Shown: positions 1 to 7,684 of the stretch, one piece after another
How positions within the stretch are numbered: position 1 is the stretch's first letter
Layout: each line of letters begins with the position of its first letter
DNA from: Alphaproteobacteria bacterium
Lineage (GTDB): Bacteria > Pseudomonadota > Alphaproteobacteria > Rhizobiales > Devosiaceae
DNA length: 12,821 nt
Assembly (NCBI GenBank): GCA_018820005.1
Contig: JAHJOS010000680.1
Span: forward strand, 1 to 12,821
Direction of reading: 5' to 3'
The notes under the pieces: model-generated
The model's database searches: none
What the model was told of the DNA's origin: nothing
What the model saw: the letters and a program-made list of their open reading frames with translations, nothing else
Made by a program: the position numbers and the translations under genes

Positions 1-185
1 GCGGCCTTCCAGGGCTTGGGCCCCAGCGCCCGCAGCACGGTGGCCGTGTGCGAGGTACCCGCGCCCATCGGCATGTCATAGGGCTGCAAGATGACACAAC
101 CCTGTTCCGCCCAGAATTGCTGCAGCGTCAGGATCAGACCCTGGAACGAATTCTTGGGGTCCATGTACGATGGGCGGTTGGTCAT
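1..185 (-). CDS. glyQ: Glycyl-tRNA synthetase alpha subunit, N-terminal part (cut by window edge)
   Basis: This is the catalytic alpha subunit of the tetrameric bacterial glycyl-tRNA synthetase, which charges tRNA-Gly in the cytoplasm together with the beta subunit GlyS. Only the first 61 codons are in the window; the gene continues past the left edge. The translation carries the highly conserved N-terminus of the family: SFQGLILTLQQFWAEQGC at residues 13-30, then VILQPYDMPMGAGTSHTATVLRALGPKPW at about 31-59. The ATG is preceded by an AGGG ribosome-binding site 8 nt upstream. It is the last visible gene of a leftward operon, 52 nt after the small membrane protein gene; glyS probably follows outside the window. 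Confidence 0.95.
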   Translation of the reverse strand, partial: MTNRPSYMDPKNSFQGLILTLQQFWAEQGCVILQPYDMPMGAGTSHTATVLRALGPKPWKA

Positions 186-237
186 TTGGCAGTCCCTGCT
201 AACTGGCACAAACCTCTAGTTTGCGCGCCCGGCAGGG

Positions 238-471
238 TCAACGGCGTTTGTCGTCCTCGCCGGGGCGAAACGTGCCATCGCTGTCACGCTTGAGGTCAAT
301 GACGCCGGGCTGCTCGCGTTCGCGCAGGTCGCGCTCCCGACGCAGGCGGCGGGCTTCCTGCTCATCGGCGTTGAACTTGCCGGTCCAGTCGCGCCAGATG
401 CGGCGGACACCCAGATAGACCATCAAGCCCAGGACGACGAATATAACGACACGAAGCAGAAGAGCAGTCAT
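238..471 (-). CDS. Small single-pass membrane protein of unknown function
   Basis: A 77-residue protein that I do not recognise as a named family. Residues about 4-22 form one hydrophobic helix (LLLRVVIFVVLGLMVYLGV), followed by a basic stretch RRIWRDW, then a highly charged segment rich in Arg and Glu (about residues 35-55, possibly helical or coiled coil), and a tail GVIDLKRDSDGTFRPGED. The positive charge after the helix predicts an N-out, C-in topology. It is likely a real gene because its ATG lies 3 nt after the stop of the S49 peptidase gene, which suggests translational coupling, and it sits inside a tight operon ending in glyQ. The DLKRD.DG.FRP tail looks like a conserved motif, but I could not test this. 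A link to the peptidase is only inferred from position. Confidence 0.75.
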   Translation of the reverse strand: MTALLLRVVIFVVLGLMVYLGVRRIWRDWTGKFNADEQEARRLRRERDLREREQPGVIDLKRDSDGTFRPGEDDKRR

Positions 472-474
472 CGC

Positions 475-1317
475 CTAGAGCCCCAATCGCGCCCATATGG
501 CGCGGTCCTCAATTGTTGCAGCCAGATCGGCGCTCAGGCCGGCGCTCATGCCGATGCGCGGCAGGCTCAACCAGCCCCGCTTGGGCTCGATCAGCTTGAG
601 CCTGATATCGGGGCCATAGCGGGTCGTCAGCGTCTCGTGCAGGTCGCCGATGGCATCGACCAGGCCCAGTTCGAGGCCGCGCAGCCCGGTCCACCACTGG
701 CCGGTGAAAAGGACGTCGTCGTCTGCCTTGAGGCGCCCTGCCCGGCCGGCCTTGACGTGATCGATGAACACCTGGTGGATGTCGGCTTCAAACGCGGTGA
801 TGCGGGCCACGTCTTCGGCCTTTTCCGGCAGGAAGGGATCGAGCGTGGATTTGCTGTTGCCCGCAGTGTGCACGCGCCGCTCGACGCCGAGCTTTGCCAG
901 CGCATCGACAAAGCCGAAGCCGGCCATGATGACGCCGATCGAGCCCACGATGGAGGAGGGATCGGCAATGATCTCGTCGCCGGCAACGGCAATGAAATAG
1001 CCGCCGGAGGCCGCAGCGTCCTCAACGAAGACCAACACGGGCTTGTGGTACAGATTGGCCAGGTCACGGATGCGCTTAGAAATCAGCCGGCTTTGCACCG
1101 GCGAGCCGCCAGGCGAATTAATCACGATAGCGACGGCGGGCGCCGATTTGATGGAAAAAGCGCGCTTGAGCAGGGGTTCGACTGTCGCAATATTGAGCCT
1201 GCCCTGGCGCTGCTCGGCCGCGATGACCCCCTGAAGCCGCACGACGGGGACAGTGGTTCGCCCGCGGCCCGTCAGGCGCTGCAGCCAGTTTCGTGTCGGC
1301 CCTGCCGGATCATTCAT
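475..1317 (-). CDS. sppA: S49 family serine peptidase (SppA/SohB-like)
   Basis: A 280-residue single-domain member of the S49 (ClpP-fold) family, whose members cleave remnant signal peptides or membrane-associated peptides. The core is plain: VVRLQGVI at 26-32, the INSPGGSP loop at 66-73, the nucleophile Ser104 in AAASGGYFIA, the GSIGVI strand at 125-130, and the likely general base Lys156 in GNSKSTLDPF, giving a Ser/Lys dyad. It is half the length of E. coli SppA, as usual for SohB and alphaproteobacterial versions. There is no clear signal peptide or membrane helix at the N-terminus, so it is probably cytoplasmic or peripheral. The ATG has AGGA 6 nt upstream. It lies 50 nt after the methyltransferase gene and 3 nt before the small membrane protein. 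The symbol is by family only; substrate unknown. Confidence 0.92.
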   Translation of the reverse strand: MNDPAGPTRNWLQRLTGRGRTTVPVVRLQGVIAAEQRQGRLNIATVEPLLKRAFSIKSAPAVAIVINSPGGSPVQSRLISKRIRDLANLYHKPVLVFVEDAAASGGYFIAVAGDEIIADPSSIVGSIGVIMAGFGFVDALAKLGVERRVHTAGNSKSTLDPFLPEKAEDVARITAFEADIHQVFIDHVKAGRAGRLKADDDVLFTGQWWTGLRGLELGLVDAIGDLHETLTTRYGPDIRLKLIEPKRGWLSLPRIGMSAGLSADLAATIEDRAIWARLGL

Positions 1318-1367
1318 GCTTGGTCCTCGCTCGCCTCTGGCCCAGACTTAGGATGCCGCGCTGGGGA

Positions 1368-2153
1368 TTACCAGACGAGGCGGTCAGACCCGCGGAAAAT
1401 TGCGTCGAATTCAGGCGCAAAAGCGCGGCCCTCGGGTTCATGCAGCGCGCGGCTGGCCAGCAGGCAGAGCGGCGCTCGCGACCCCTTGATACCGCGCACC
1501 AGCACGCGGCTGGTCGGTTCGCCCGGCCGGGGCGACAGCGGCAGCACCGAGATATTGCCGAAGCGGCGCGCAAAGCCGGCGAGTACCGGCACAAGGCTGG
1601 TTGCGGGATAGACGAAGATGACTTCGCCGCCCGGCACGGCGCATCCGGCCGCCGTCTTGATCCAGAGATCGAGTGCCTCGGCATCCATATGGCGTGATCC
1701 GGCGCGGCCGGGATCATCGGCAAGCGTGCCCGCGCCGTCGGTGAAAAATGGCGGATTGGCAATGACGGCGTCAAAGGCGTTGTCGGCAAGGCCTGCTGCA
1801 CGGCGCTCGGCGCCCTTGCCCGCCACGTCAGTGGCGAAGCAGCGGACGCGTCCAGTCAGCCCGTTTTCAGCGATATTGGCCTGGGCCAGCGCCAGCATCT
1901 CGACATTTTGATCGACAAGGGTGGCCGACATATCGGGCAGATGCGTCAGCGCAACCAGGCCTGCGGTGCCAACGCCGCAGCCCATGTCGAGCAGGCATTT
2001 GCGCCCAGCCGACACGGCGGCGCCCAGCAGCACACTATCGAGCCCGGCGCGAAATCCGTTGCGGGGCTGCGACACTGTGAGCGCGCCACCTAAAAAGGCA
2101 TCGCGTGTTACCGATTGGTGTTTTACAAAGGCAGAAGGCTGGTCTAGGGACAT
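1368..2153 (-). CDS. tRNA1(Val) adenine-N6 methyltransferase-like protein (TrmN6/YfiC family)
   Basis: A 261-residue SAM-dependent methyltransferase of the TrmN6/YfiC type, which in E. coli methylates N6 of adenine 37 in tRNA1-Val. Visible motifs: the family start VTRDAFLGGALTVSQPRNGFRAGLDSVLL at about 15-43; motif I LLDMGCGVGTAGL at 54-66 for SAM binding; Asp81 at the end of strand 2 (LVDQN), likely contacting the ribose; and the N6-adenine signature NPPFF at 133-137. The NPP(F/Y) motif fits amino methylation of adenine, but the exact RNA target is inferred from family only. It is the first gene of a leftward operon with the S49 peptidase, the small membrane protein and glyQ. The ribosome-binding site is weak (CGGGTG). 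Confidence 0.88.
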   Translation of the reverse strand: MSLDQPSAFVKHQSVTRDAFLGGALTVSQPRNGFRAGLDSVLLGAAVSAGRKCLLDMGCGVGTAGLVALTHLPDMSATLVDQNVEMLALAQANIAENGLTGRVRCFATDVAGKGAERRAAGLADNAFDAVIANPPFFTDGAGTLADDPGRAGSRHMDAEALDLWIKTAAGCAVPGGEVIFVYPATSLVPVLAGFARRFGNISVLPLSPRPGEPTSRVLVRGIKGSRAPLCLLASRALHEPEGRAFAPEFDAIFRGSDRLVW

Positions 2154-2172
2154 CGCACCCGAAAAGGTCGGT

Positions 2173-2196
2173 TTTGCGCGAGCTTACAAGCGCAAA
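2173..2196. promoter_or_regulatory. Inverted repeat in divergent promoter region, overlapping a candidate -10
   Basis: TTTGCGC at 2173-2179 and GCGCAAA at 2190-2196 form a perfect 7-bp inverted repeat with a 10-nt spacer. It lies in the 95-bp gap between the leftward methyltransferase operon and the rightward polyprenyl synthase gene. On the minus strand a possible promoter, TTGAGT (2205-2210) then 16 nt then TGTAAG (2183-2188), would place its -10 in the spacer. This could be an operator or a weak hairpin. The regulator is unknown. Confidence 0.35.
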
Positions 2197-2234
2197 TGTG
2201 GCAGACTCAACCAAATACGCCGGAAACGGCACGC

Positions 2235-2240
2235 GGGGAC
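2235..2240 (+). promoter_or_regulatory. Ribosome-binding site deciding a GTG start
   Basis: GGGGAC ends 8 nt before GTG at 2249. An upstream ATG in the same frame (2105) would overlap the divergent gene and adds 48 residues with no family resemblance, so this site supports the GTG start for the polyprenyl synthase. Confidence 0.55.
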
Positions 2241-2248
2241 GAAAACAG

Positions 2249-3262
2249 GTGTCAGTGCTGACGCAGATCAAAGAGGCGCCGGTCGCCACGCCGATAGATC
2301 GGCTGCTGGCGACCACCCAGGCCGATATGGCCGAGGTAAATGCGCTCATTCTCAGTCGCGCCAACTCGCATGTCGAGATGGTGCCAGAACTGGCGCGCTA
2401 TCTTATCGATAGCGGCGGCAAGCGCCTGCGCCCCATGTTGACCATTGCGGCAGCGCAGCTGTTCGGCAAAGGCACGGGCATCGCGATCAATTTCGCCGCT
2501 GCTGTCGAATTCATGCACAACGCCACCCTGCTGCACGACGATGTTGTGGACGAGAGCGACATGCGCCGCGGCAAACCCGCGGCCCGGATGGTTTGGGGCA
2601 ACAAGGCCTCCATTCTGGTTGGCGATTTTCTGCTCGGTCAGGCCTTCATGATGATGGTGGAAACCCGCGACATCGATTCGCTGGGCGTGCTTTCGGCGGC
2701 CTCGGCCGTCATGGCCGAGGGCGAAGTGTTCCAACTTGCCAAGACGGGAGACCTGACCACGACCCCGGCGGACTATGCCGAAGTGATCCGTGCCAAGACC
2801 GCCGTACTGTTTCAGGCGGCATGCGAAGTGGGTGCCATGGCCGGCGGCGCCGATGCCGCTGGCCGAGCGGCGCTGGCCACATATGGCCTTGAACTGGGCA
2901 ATGGCTTCCAGCTGGTTGACGATGCGCTCGACTATGGCGGCCAGGCCGGCACCCTGGGCAAGAATACCGGCGACGATTTGCGCGAAGGCAAGATGACGCT
3001 GCCCGTGATCCTGGCGCTGACCGACGGTTCGGAAGCCGAGCGGGCCACCATCGCAGCAGCCCTGGGTGACCCGGATGCGACGCAGGATCAGGTGACCGCC
3101 GTTGTCGCCATCATGGAACGTCACAATACCTTGGCGCGCACCCTCGAACAGGCGCATGACCACGCCCGTGCCGCGCAGCGTGCCCTTGAGGCGCTGCCGG
3201 CGTCCGAGATGCGTACATTGCTCTCTGACGTCGTCGAGTTCAGCGTATTGCGGGCCTACTAG
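2249..3262 (+). CDS. ispB: Long-chain trans-polyprenyl diphosphate synthase (octaprenyl/decaprenyl, quinone side chain)
   Basis: A 337-residue class I prenyltransferase that adds IPP units head-to-tail to make the isoprenoid tail of ubiquinone. Using the GTG start at 2249 (protein begins VSVLTQIKEAP), the substrate loop GGKRLRP is at 56-62, the first aspartate-rich motif DDVVD at 97-101 within LLHDDVVDESDMRRGK, and the second, DDALD, at 224-228 within FQLVDDALDYGG; GKNTGDDLREGKMTLP follows as in IspB-type enzymes. Length and N-terminus match alphaproteobacterial octaprenyl/decaprenyl synthases. Alphaproteobacteria usually carry Q-10, so decaprenyl is likely, but chain length cannot be read reliably from the sequence. 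The 3' end overlaps the convergent ispE by 4 nt. GTG start with a GGGGAC ribosome-binding site. Confidence 0.95.
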   Translation: MSVLTQIKEAPVATPIDRLLATTQADMAEVNALILSRANSHVEMVPELARYLIDSGGKRLRPMLTIAAAQLFGKGTGIAINFAAAVEFMHNATLLHDDVVDESDMRRGKPAARMVWGNKASILVGDFLLGQAFMMMVETRDIDSLGVLSAASAVMAEGEVFQLAKTGDLTTTPADYAEVIRAKTAVLFQAACEVGAMAGGADAAGRAALATYGLELGNGFQLVDDALDYGGQAGTLGKNTGDDLREGKMTLPVILALTDGSEAERATIAAALGDPDATQDQVTAVVAIMERHNTLARTLEQAHDHARAAQRALEALPASEMRTLLSDVVEFSVLRAY

Positions 3263-4137
3263 CCGCCCGGGGTGATGAGCGGCGCCGCCGTCACCCAGTG
3301 GTCGGGATTGGCTGCCCGCATCATCTGCGCCGCCTGGTGCGCCTGGCCGCTCGATCCAAACAAGCCAAAAACCGTTGCACCAGAGCCCGACATGCGCGCG
3401 AGAACGCAGCCTGGCGCCTGGGCGAGATGATCCACGATTTCGCCGATCACCGGGACAAGCTTGACGGCCGGTGGCTGCAGATCATTGCGGGTTTCGGCCA
3501 GCCAGATGCCCAGTTGAGCCGGTCGCGTCAGCGGCGACGGGATCGCCGGAAGCGGGTAATTGTCATGGGCACGCAGGCGCCGGAAAACATCGGCGGTGGC
3601 CAGCGGCACCATGGGATTGACCAGCACGATGTGGAGCGCCGGAAACTCGGGCAACACCTCAAGCAGCTCCCCTACCCCACGCGCCAAAAGCGGCGCCGAG
3701 ATCAGGCAGGCCGGCACGTCTGCGCCCAGTTGCGCGGCCATATCGGAGAGCTCTGACAGGGGGATAGACTGTTCGGAAAGGCCGACCATCAGGCGCAGCG
3801 CGGCTGCGGCATCGGCCGAACCGCCGCCAATGCCGGCGGCGACCGGCAGGTTCTTGGTCAGGCGCATGGCCAGGCCCGTCGCAACTGCATTGGGCCAGCG
3901 CGCCCGGAATGCGGCGACGGCGCGCGAGACCAGATTGACCTCGCCTACACCGAGCCCCTTGGCAAAGGGCCCCACAATGGTCAGCGAGTCCGTCTCGGCC
4001 GGCATGGCTTCGAGTTCGTCGGCCACGTCGGCGAATACCACCAGGCTTTCAAGGTCGTGATAGCCATCCTCCCGGCGCCGCGTGACATGCAGCGCCAGGT
4101 TGATCTTGGCCGGGGCAATCTGGAGAATGGGCTGCAC
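3259..4137 (-). CDS. ispE: 4-(cytidine-5'-diphospho)-2-C-methyl-D-erythritol kinase
   Basis: IspE is the ATP-dependent GHMP kinase of the MEP pathway; it phosphorylates CDP-methylerythritol on the way to IPP and DMAPP. The 292-residue protein shows APAKINLALHV at 8-18 with the catalytic Lys11, DGYHDLES at 24-31, the glycine-rich ATP loop PVAAGIGGGSADAAAAL at 98-114, Asp140 in LGADVP as the catalytic aspartate, and the C-terminal GHMP motif ARMSGSGATVFGLF. The start is GTG, since the conserved PAKINL motif follows within 10 residues and no ATG lies between. It begins 13 nt after the stop of the TPR gene, so both are probably one transcript. Its TAG stop shares the tetranucleotide CTAG (3259-3262) with the stop of the convergent polyprenyl synthase. 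Confidence 0.96.
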   Translation of the reverse strand: MQPILQIAPAKINLALHVTRRREDGYHDLESLVVFADVADELEAMPAETDSLTIVGPFAKGLGVGEVNLVSRAVAAFRARWPNAVATGLAMRLTKNLPVAAGIGGGSADAAAALRLMVGLSEQSIPLSELSDMAAQLGADVPACLISAPLLARGVGELLEVLPEFPALHIVLVNPMVPLATADVFRRLRAHDNYPLPAIPSPLTRPAQLGIWLAETRNDLQPPAVKLVPVIGEIVDHLAQAPGCVLARMSGSGATVFGLFGSSGQAHQAAQMMRAANPDHWVTAAPLITPGG

Positions 4138-4150
4138 CAGTCTTTTCTGA

Positions 4151-5893
4151 CTAATTGGTCGCGTTCTCCGCCGTCAGGCCCCCGGCCAGCTTGAGGGCAA
4201 CACGTTCCTTGACCGCGCCGGTTTCGTCCATCGCACCAGCAATGCGCCACTGGAACTTGGCCTCAAGCCGACGACCGACCTTCCAGTAAGCGTCGCCAAG
4301 GTGGTCATTGAGTTCGGGATCATTGGGCCGCAGCAGCACGGCGCGTTCGAGCGTGGATACAGCTTCCTCGATGCGACCGAGCTTGTAGTAAGCCCAGCCC
4401 AGAGAATCGACGACATAGCCATCCTGAGGCTGCGCCTCGACAGCCGTCGTGATCATCTTGAGCGCCCGGTCCAGGTTCAAGTCCTTGTCGATCCAGCTAT
4501 AGCCAAGATAGTTCAACACGGCCGGCTGGTCGGGGTTGAGCTCGAGCGCCTTGAGGAAGTCGGCTTCGGCCTTGGGCCATTGCTTGGCGCGCTCATAGGA
4601 AATGCCGCGCACGTAGTAGAACCGCCAGTCAGCAGGCTTGTCGCCACCGGTCAGCTCAAGTGCCTTGGTATAGGTGGCTGCGGCATCCTCATAGTGTTCG
4701 CCATAGCGCTGCATGTCACCCAGTACGGAGATGGCCTCAAGGTCATCGGGCCGGGTGGCGACGATATTGCCCAGGCGGCGCAGGGCTTCTTCCTGATCAC
4801 CCATTGCATTGAGATTTTGCGCAATGTGCACAACCGCACTCGATTTCATCGGCGAGGTTGCGGGGACGCCATCATAGATCTTGTTAGCGGCCTCGTGCTG
4901 GCCAGACGCATCAAGCTGTTCCCCCAGCGCAATGGCAATCACGTCGGCAGACGGATCGAGATAAAGACCGAGGCGCAGGAACACCAGCGACAGGTCGGGG
5001 TTGCCGTCGCGCGACAGGGCCACACCAATGCCGTGGAACATTTCGGCCGCGCCGATCTGCACATTTGAGGCGAAGATTCCGGGGCGCTGCCCGGCGTCGA
5101 TCTGGTCGCGCACCATGGAAACGATGGGGTGACTGAGCCCGTTTTCCTCGAACTGCGCGATAGCGGCCTTGGCTTCGTCCATCTGGCCGGCATTGGCCAG
5201 CATGCGGGCATAGACTTCGACAATGCGCGCCACATAGGGCTCGGCATCAAAGGCCTTGCCGGCCAGTTCAAGTGCCTGATCTGTATCGCCAGCGGCTTCG
5301 GCCATCAGGGCGCGGTGAAAGACCAGGAAATCGTCGAGCCCGGTTTCCCCAAGCTTGTCGAGCATGGCATCGGCCTCAGGCTTGCGGTCGGCCCCGACCA
5401 GCGCCCAGGCGCGCAGGATGCTGGCGGTGACACCGGTGAAGCTCTCCTGCCCGATTGCGGCGAGCTTGCTGTCTGCAGCATCATAGCGGCGTTCCTTGAA
5501 GGCCTCGGTGGCCACGACCAGCTCGGCCAGCTCATTGTGGGAGTCCAGATCAAGCAGATGCTTGGCTGTCGAGGCGGCCTGGCCAAACTGTCCATCGGCG
5601 GCAAAGGCGATAAACGCGCGCTCCACCAGAATGGGGTTGTTCCAGTCCGATTGGGCAGCCTGGTAGAAATAGCGGGCTGCTTCGTCGGTGCGCAGGTCCT
5701 GCAGCGCCTGACGTCCGGCCATGTAGGAGCCTGTCGCGCTCGATTTGAACAGCGCCAGCATCCCAAGACCGGTGCCACCGTCAGCTTGCGCGGTCTGCAC
5801 TGGTTGGGCCGACTGTGCAGTCTGGATGGCCACCGAGGTCAGCAGGATGGCCATCAGCGCCGGACGCGCAATACGGTTCAGAAGCGATGTCAC
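4151..5893 (-). CDS. Secreted/periplasmic tetratricopeptide-repeat protein
   Basis: A 580-residue TPR protein of the type found next to ispE in alphaproteobacteria; molecular role unknown. Residues 1-29 resemble a Sec signal peptide: Arg at 7 and 10, hydrophobic ALMAILLTSVAI, and a likely cleavage after AQSA. Helical repeats fill the rest; the clearest TPRs are at about 386-414, 423-455 (FYYVRGISYERAKQWPKAEA), 458-490, 491-525 (VDSLGWAYYKLGRIEEAVST) and a final LGDAYWKVGRRLEAKFQW at 532-549, a typical family ending. TPRs mediate protein-protein contacts, so a periplasmic scaffold or envelope assembly role is possible. The start is GTG, with GGAG 11 nt upstream, a rather long spacing; M14 is an alternative but would leave a poorer signal peptide. 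It heads a two-gene unit with ispE. Confidence 0.9.
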   Translation of the reverse strand: MTSLLNRIARPALMAILLTSVAIQTAQSAQPVQTAQADGGTGLGMLALFKSSATGSYMAGRQALQDLRTDEAARYFYQAAQSDWNNPILVERAFIAFAADGQFGQAASTAKHLLDLDSHNELAELVVATEAFKERRYDAADSKLAAIGQESFTGVTASILRAWALVGADRKPEADAMLDKLGETGLDDFLVFHRALMAEAAGDTDQALELAGKAFDAEPYVARIVEVYARMLANAGQMDEAKAAIAQFEENGLSHPIVSMVRDQIDAGQRPGIFASNVQIGAAEMFHGIGVALSRDGNPDLSLVFLRLGLYLDPSADVIAIALGEQLDASGQHEAANKIYDGVPATSPMKSSAVVHIAQNLNAMGDQEEALRRLGNIVATRPDDLEAISVLGDMQRYGEHYEDAAATYTKALELTGGDKPADWRFYYVRGISYERAKQWPKAEADFLKALELNPDQPAVLNYLGYSWIDKDLNLDRALKMITTAVEAQPQDGYVVDSLGWAYYKLGRIEEAVSTLERAVLLRPNDPELNDHLGDAYWKVGRRLEAKFQWRIAGAMDETGAVKERVALKLAGGLTAENATN

Positions 5894-5911
5894 GAGTTTG
5901 AATTCTCCCTT

Positions 5912-5925
5912 GGCCCTGGCGGGCC
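5912..5925. repeat. Small GC hairpin in the leader of the TPR gene
   Basis: GGCCC (5912-5916), loop TGGC, GGGCC (5921-5925) form a 5-bp stem just upstream of the ribosome-binding site of the TPR gene, in the 107-bp gap after the ETF-QO gene. No T-tract follows on either strand, so it is not a convincing terminator; it may weakly affect translation of the TPR gene. Confidence 0.25.
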
Positions 5926-6000
5926 CTTCTCAACTGCCAGATTGTCCGTTTTGAGACTGCGCCGCAAGGCCGCGCCACATAGAGTGATCGCGCCAGCAGG

Positions 6001-7647
6001 CTACATGGCGCTGTAATTTGGACCACTGCCGCCTTCGGGCGGCACCCAGGTGATGTTCTGGGCAGGGTCCTGGATGTCGCAGGTCTTGCAATGCACGCAA
6101 TTGGCGGCGTGAATGCGGAAAACCGGAGCGCCCCCTTCCTGGGCCATCTCGTAGACGCCAGCAGGACAATACAGCGGCGCAGGTTCGCCAAAGACCGGCA
6201 GATTGTCGCGTACCGGTACGGCCGGGTCGGCCAGCTTGAGATGGACCGGCTGGTCCTCGTCATGGGACAGATTGGACAGATAGACCGATGCGGCGCGGTC
6301 AAAACTGAGCGTGCCATCAGGCCTGGCATAGGTTCGCCCAGTCACGTCTGCCTTGGGCTTGAGACCGACATGATCGGGGCCGGCATGGTGCAAGGTGCCC
6401 AGGAGCGAGCGGCCCAATAGCGCTGATGTCCAGAGCTCGACACCGGCGGCCAGCGCGCCCAGCACCGTGCCAAGACGAGACCACAACGGCTTGACGTTGC
6501 GTACGCCCTCAAGCTCGGCACCAATCCCGGTCTGCATCACGCGTGCACCCAAATCGGCGATCAGATCATGCTGACGTCCCGCCGCGATGGCGTCGGCCAC
6601 CGCATCAGCAGCGCCAATACCCGAAAGGATAGCATTGTGAATGGCCTTGAGACGCGGCGCATTCATGAAGCCGGCCGCACAACCGATCAGCCCACCGCCG
6701 GCGAACGCGAGCGTGGGAATTGACTGCCAGCCACCGGCGGTTACGACGCGAGCGCCATAGCTGATGCGCTTGGCGCCTTGCAGCAGCGACGCAACAGATG
6801 GGTGTGCCTTGAAACGCTGGAACTCGCCAAAAGGCGATAGCGTGGGATCGGCATAGTCCAGATAGGTCACCAGACCGACATAGAGCTGGCGGTCGCCAGC
6901 GTGATAGACAAAGCCGCCGCCCGAGGTATCATTGTCGAGCGGAAAGCCCAGATAGTGATCGACCTTGCCCGGCTGGTGCCGATCAGCGGGAATTTCCCAG
7001 ATTTCCTTGATGCCCAGACCATATTTCTGTGGCTCGCGGGCCAGATCGTGTTCGGCAATGATCTGCTTGGCCAGCGAGCCGCGCGCGCCCTCGGCAATCA
7101 GGGTGTATTTGGCCTCAAGCGCAATGCCCTCGGCAAAGCCGGGCTTGGGATTGCCATCGCGGTCGCGGCCAAGATCGCCCGTGATAATGCCGCGCACCGG
7201 CGCGCCCTGCCCACCCAGCACGTCGACTGCTGCGGTCATGGGGAAAATGTCGACGCCCAGCTCACTGGCCTGCTCGCCCAGCCAGCGCACCAGATTGCCC
7301 AGGCTGACGATCACGCCGCCTGGCGTCTTGAGCTGGGGCGGCATCAGCCAGCGCGGCAGGGCGAAATCGCCTTTGGCGGTCAGAAAATGATAGCTGTCGC
7401 GGGTAACGTCAGGCCCGACCGGGGCGCCCTTGAGGCGCCAGTCAGGTATCAGGGCGTCCAGGCCCCTGGGGTCCATCACGGCACCCGAGAGGATATGTCC
7501 GCCCAATTCGGCGGATTTTTCGACGATCGTCACGGCCAGGTGGGGGTGGCGCTGCTTGATGCGGATCGCGGCGGCAAGACCCGCCGGGCCAGCGCCGACA
7601 ATGAGCACATCGGTGGAAAGGGTTTCGCGCGAACCGGCCTGTGCCAT
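6001..7647 (-). CDS. Electron-transfer flavoprotein:ubiquinone oxidoreductase (ETF-QO)
   Basis: ETF-QO takes electrons from reduced ETF, fed by acyl-CoA and other dehydrogenases, and passes them to membrane ubiquinone through FAD and one [4Fe-4S] cluster. The 548-residue length is normal for the family. Visible parts: the FAD dinucleotide-binding motif VLIVGAGPAGLAAAIRI at 14-30, LGGHILSGAVMDPRGLD at 48-64, the GGGLIGCAAGFMN motif in the middle, and the C-terminal ferredoxin-like end with Cys494 (CPAGVYE) and Cys517, Cys520 and Cys523 in CVHCKTCDI, followed by the hallmark NITWVPPEGGSGPNY. All four cluster cysteines are present. The ATG has GAGGC about 7 nt upstream. It is divergent from the uracil glycosylase gene (65-bp gap) and reads towards the TPR-ispE unit. 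Confidence 0.97.
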   Translation of the reverse strand: MAQAGSRETLSTDVLIVGAGPAGLAAAIRIKQRHPHLAVTIVEKSAELGGHILSGAVMDPRGLDALIPDWRLKGAPVGPDVTRDSYHFLTAKGDFALPRWLMPPQLKTPGGVIVSLGNLVRWLGEQASELGVDIFPMTAAVDVLGGQGAPVRGIITGDLGRDRDGNPKPGFAEGIALEAKYTLIAEGARGSLAKQIIAEHDLAREPQKYGLGIKEIWEIPADRHQPGKVDHYLGFPLDNDTSGGGFVYHAGDRQLYVGLVTYLDYADPTLSPFGEFQRFKAHPSVASLLQGAKRISYGARVVTAGGWQSIPTLAFAGGGLIGCAAGFMNAPRLKAIHNAILSGIGAADAVADAIAAGRQHDLIADLGARVMQTGIGAELEGVRNVKPLWSRLGTVLGALAAGVELWTSALLGRSLLGTLHHAGPDHVGLKPKADVTGRTYARPDGTLSFDRAASVYLSNLSHDEDQPVHLKLADPAVPVRDNLPVFGEPAPLYCPAGVYEMAQEGGAPVFRIHAANCVHCKTCDIQDPAQNITWVPPEGGSGPNYSAM

Positions 7648-7670
7648 ATAGATTGCCTCTATCCCCGGGA

Positions 7671-7684
7671 CGCGGCTGGCCGCG
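7671..7684. promoter_or_regulatory. Short GC dyad in the ETF-QO/uracil glycosylase divergent gap
   Basis: CGCGGC (7671-7676) and GCCGCG (7679-7684) form a 6-bp perfect inverted repeat with a 2-nt centre, midway in the 65-bp region between the two divergent genes. Its position would suit an operator, but GC-rich dyads arise easily by chance in this genome. Confidence 0.2.

Noticed and set aside
637..1611. Long open frame on the plus strand opposite the S49 peptidase and methyltransferase genes
   Set aside because: It is antisense to two clear genes, has no recognisable domain and reads as the low-complexity Arg/Gly/Ala shadow typical of GC-rich DNA.
2105..2248. Upstream ATG start for the polyprenyl synthase
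   Set aside because: It would overlap the divergent methyltransferase gene and adds 48 residues unlike the family; the GTG at 2249 has a better ribosome-binding site and gives the expected N-terminus.
2252..3163. Long minus-strand open frame opposite the polyprenyl synthase
   Set aside because: His/Gly/Gln-rich composition with no motif; a shadow of a gene with clear catalytic motifs.
5912..5925. Hairpin after ETF-QO as a terminator
   Set aside because: Only a 5-bp stem, far from the ETF-QO stop, with no following T-run; more likely part of the TPR gene leader or chance.
4301..6016. Two long plus-strand open frames opposite the TPR gene
   Set aside because: Both mirror the TPR coding sequence and show no independent motif or ribosome-binding site.
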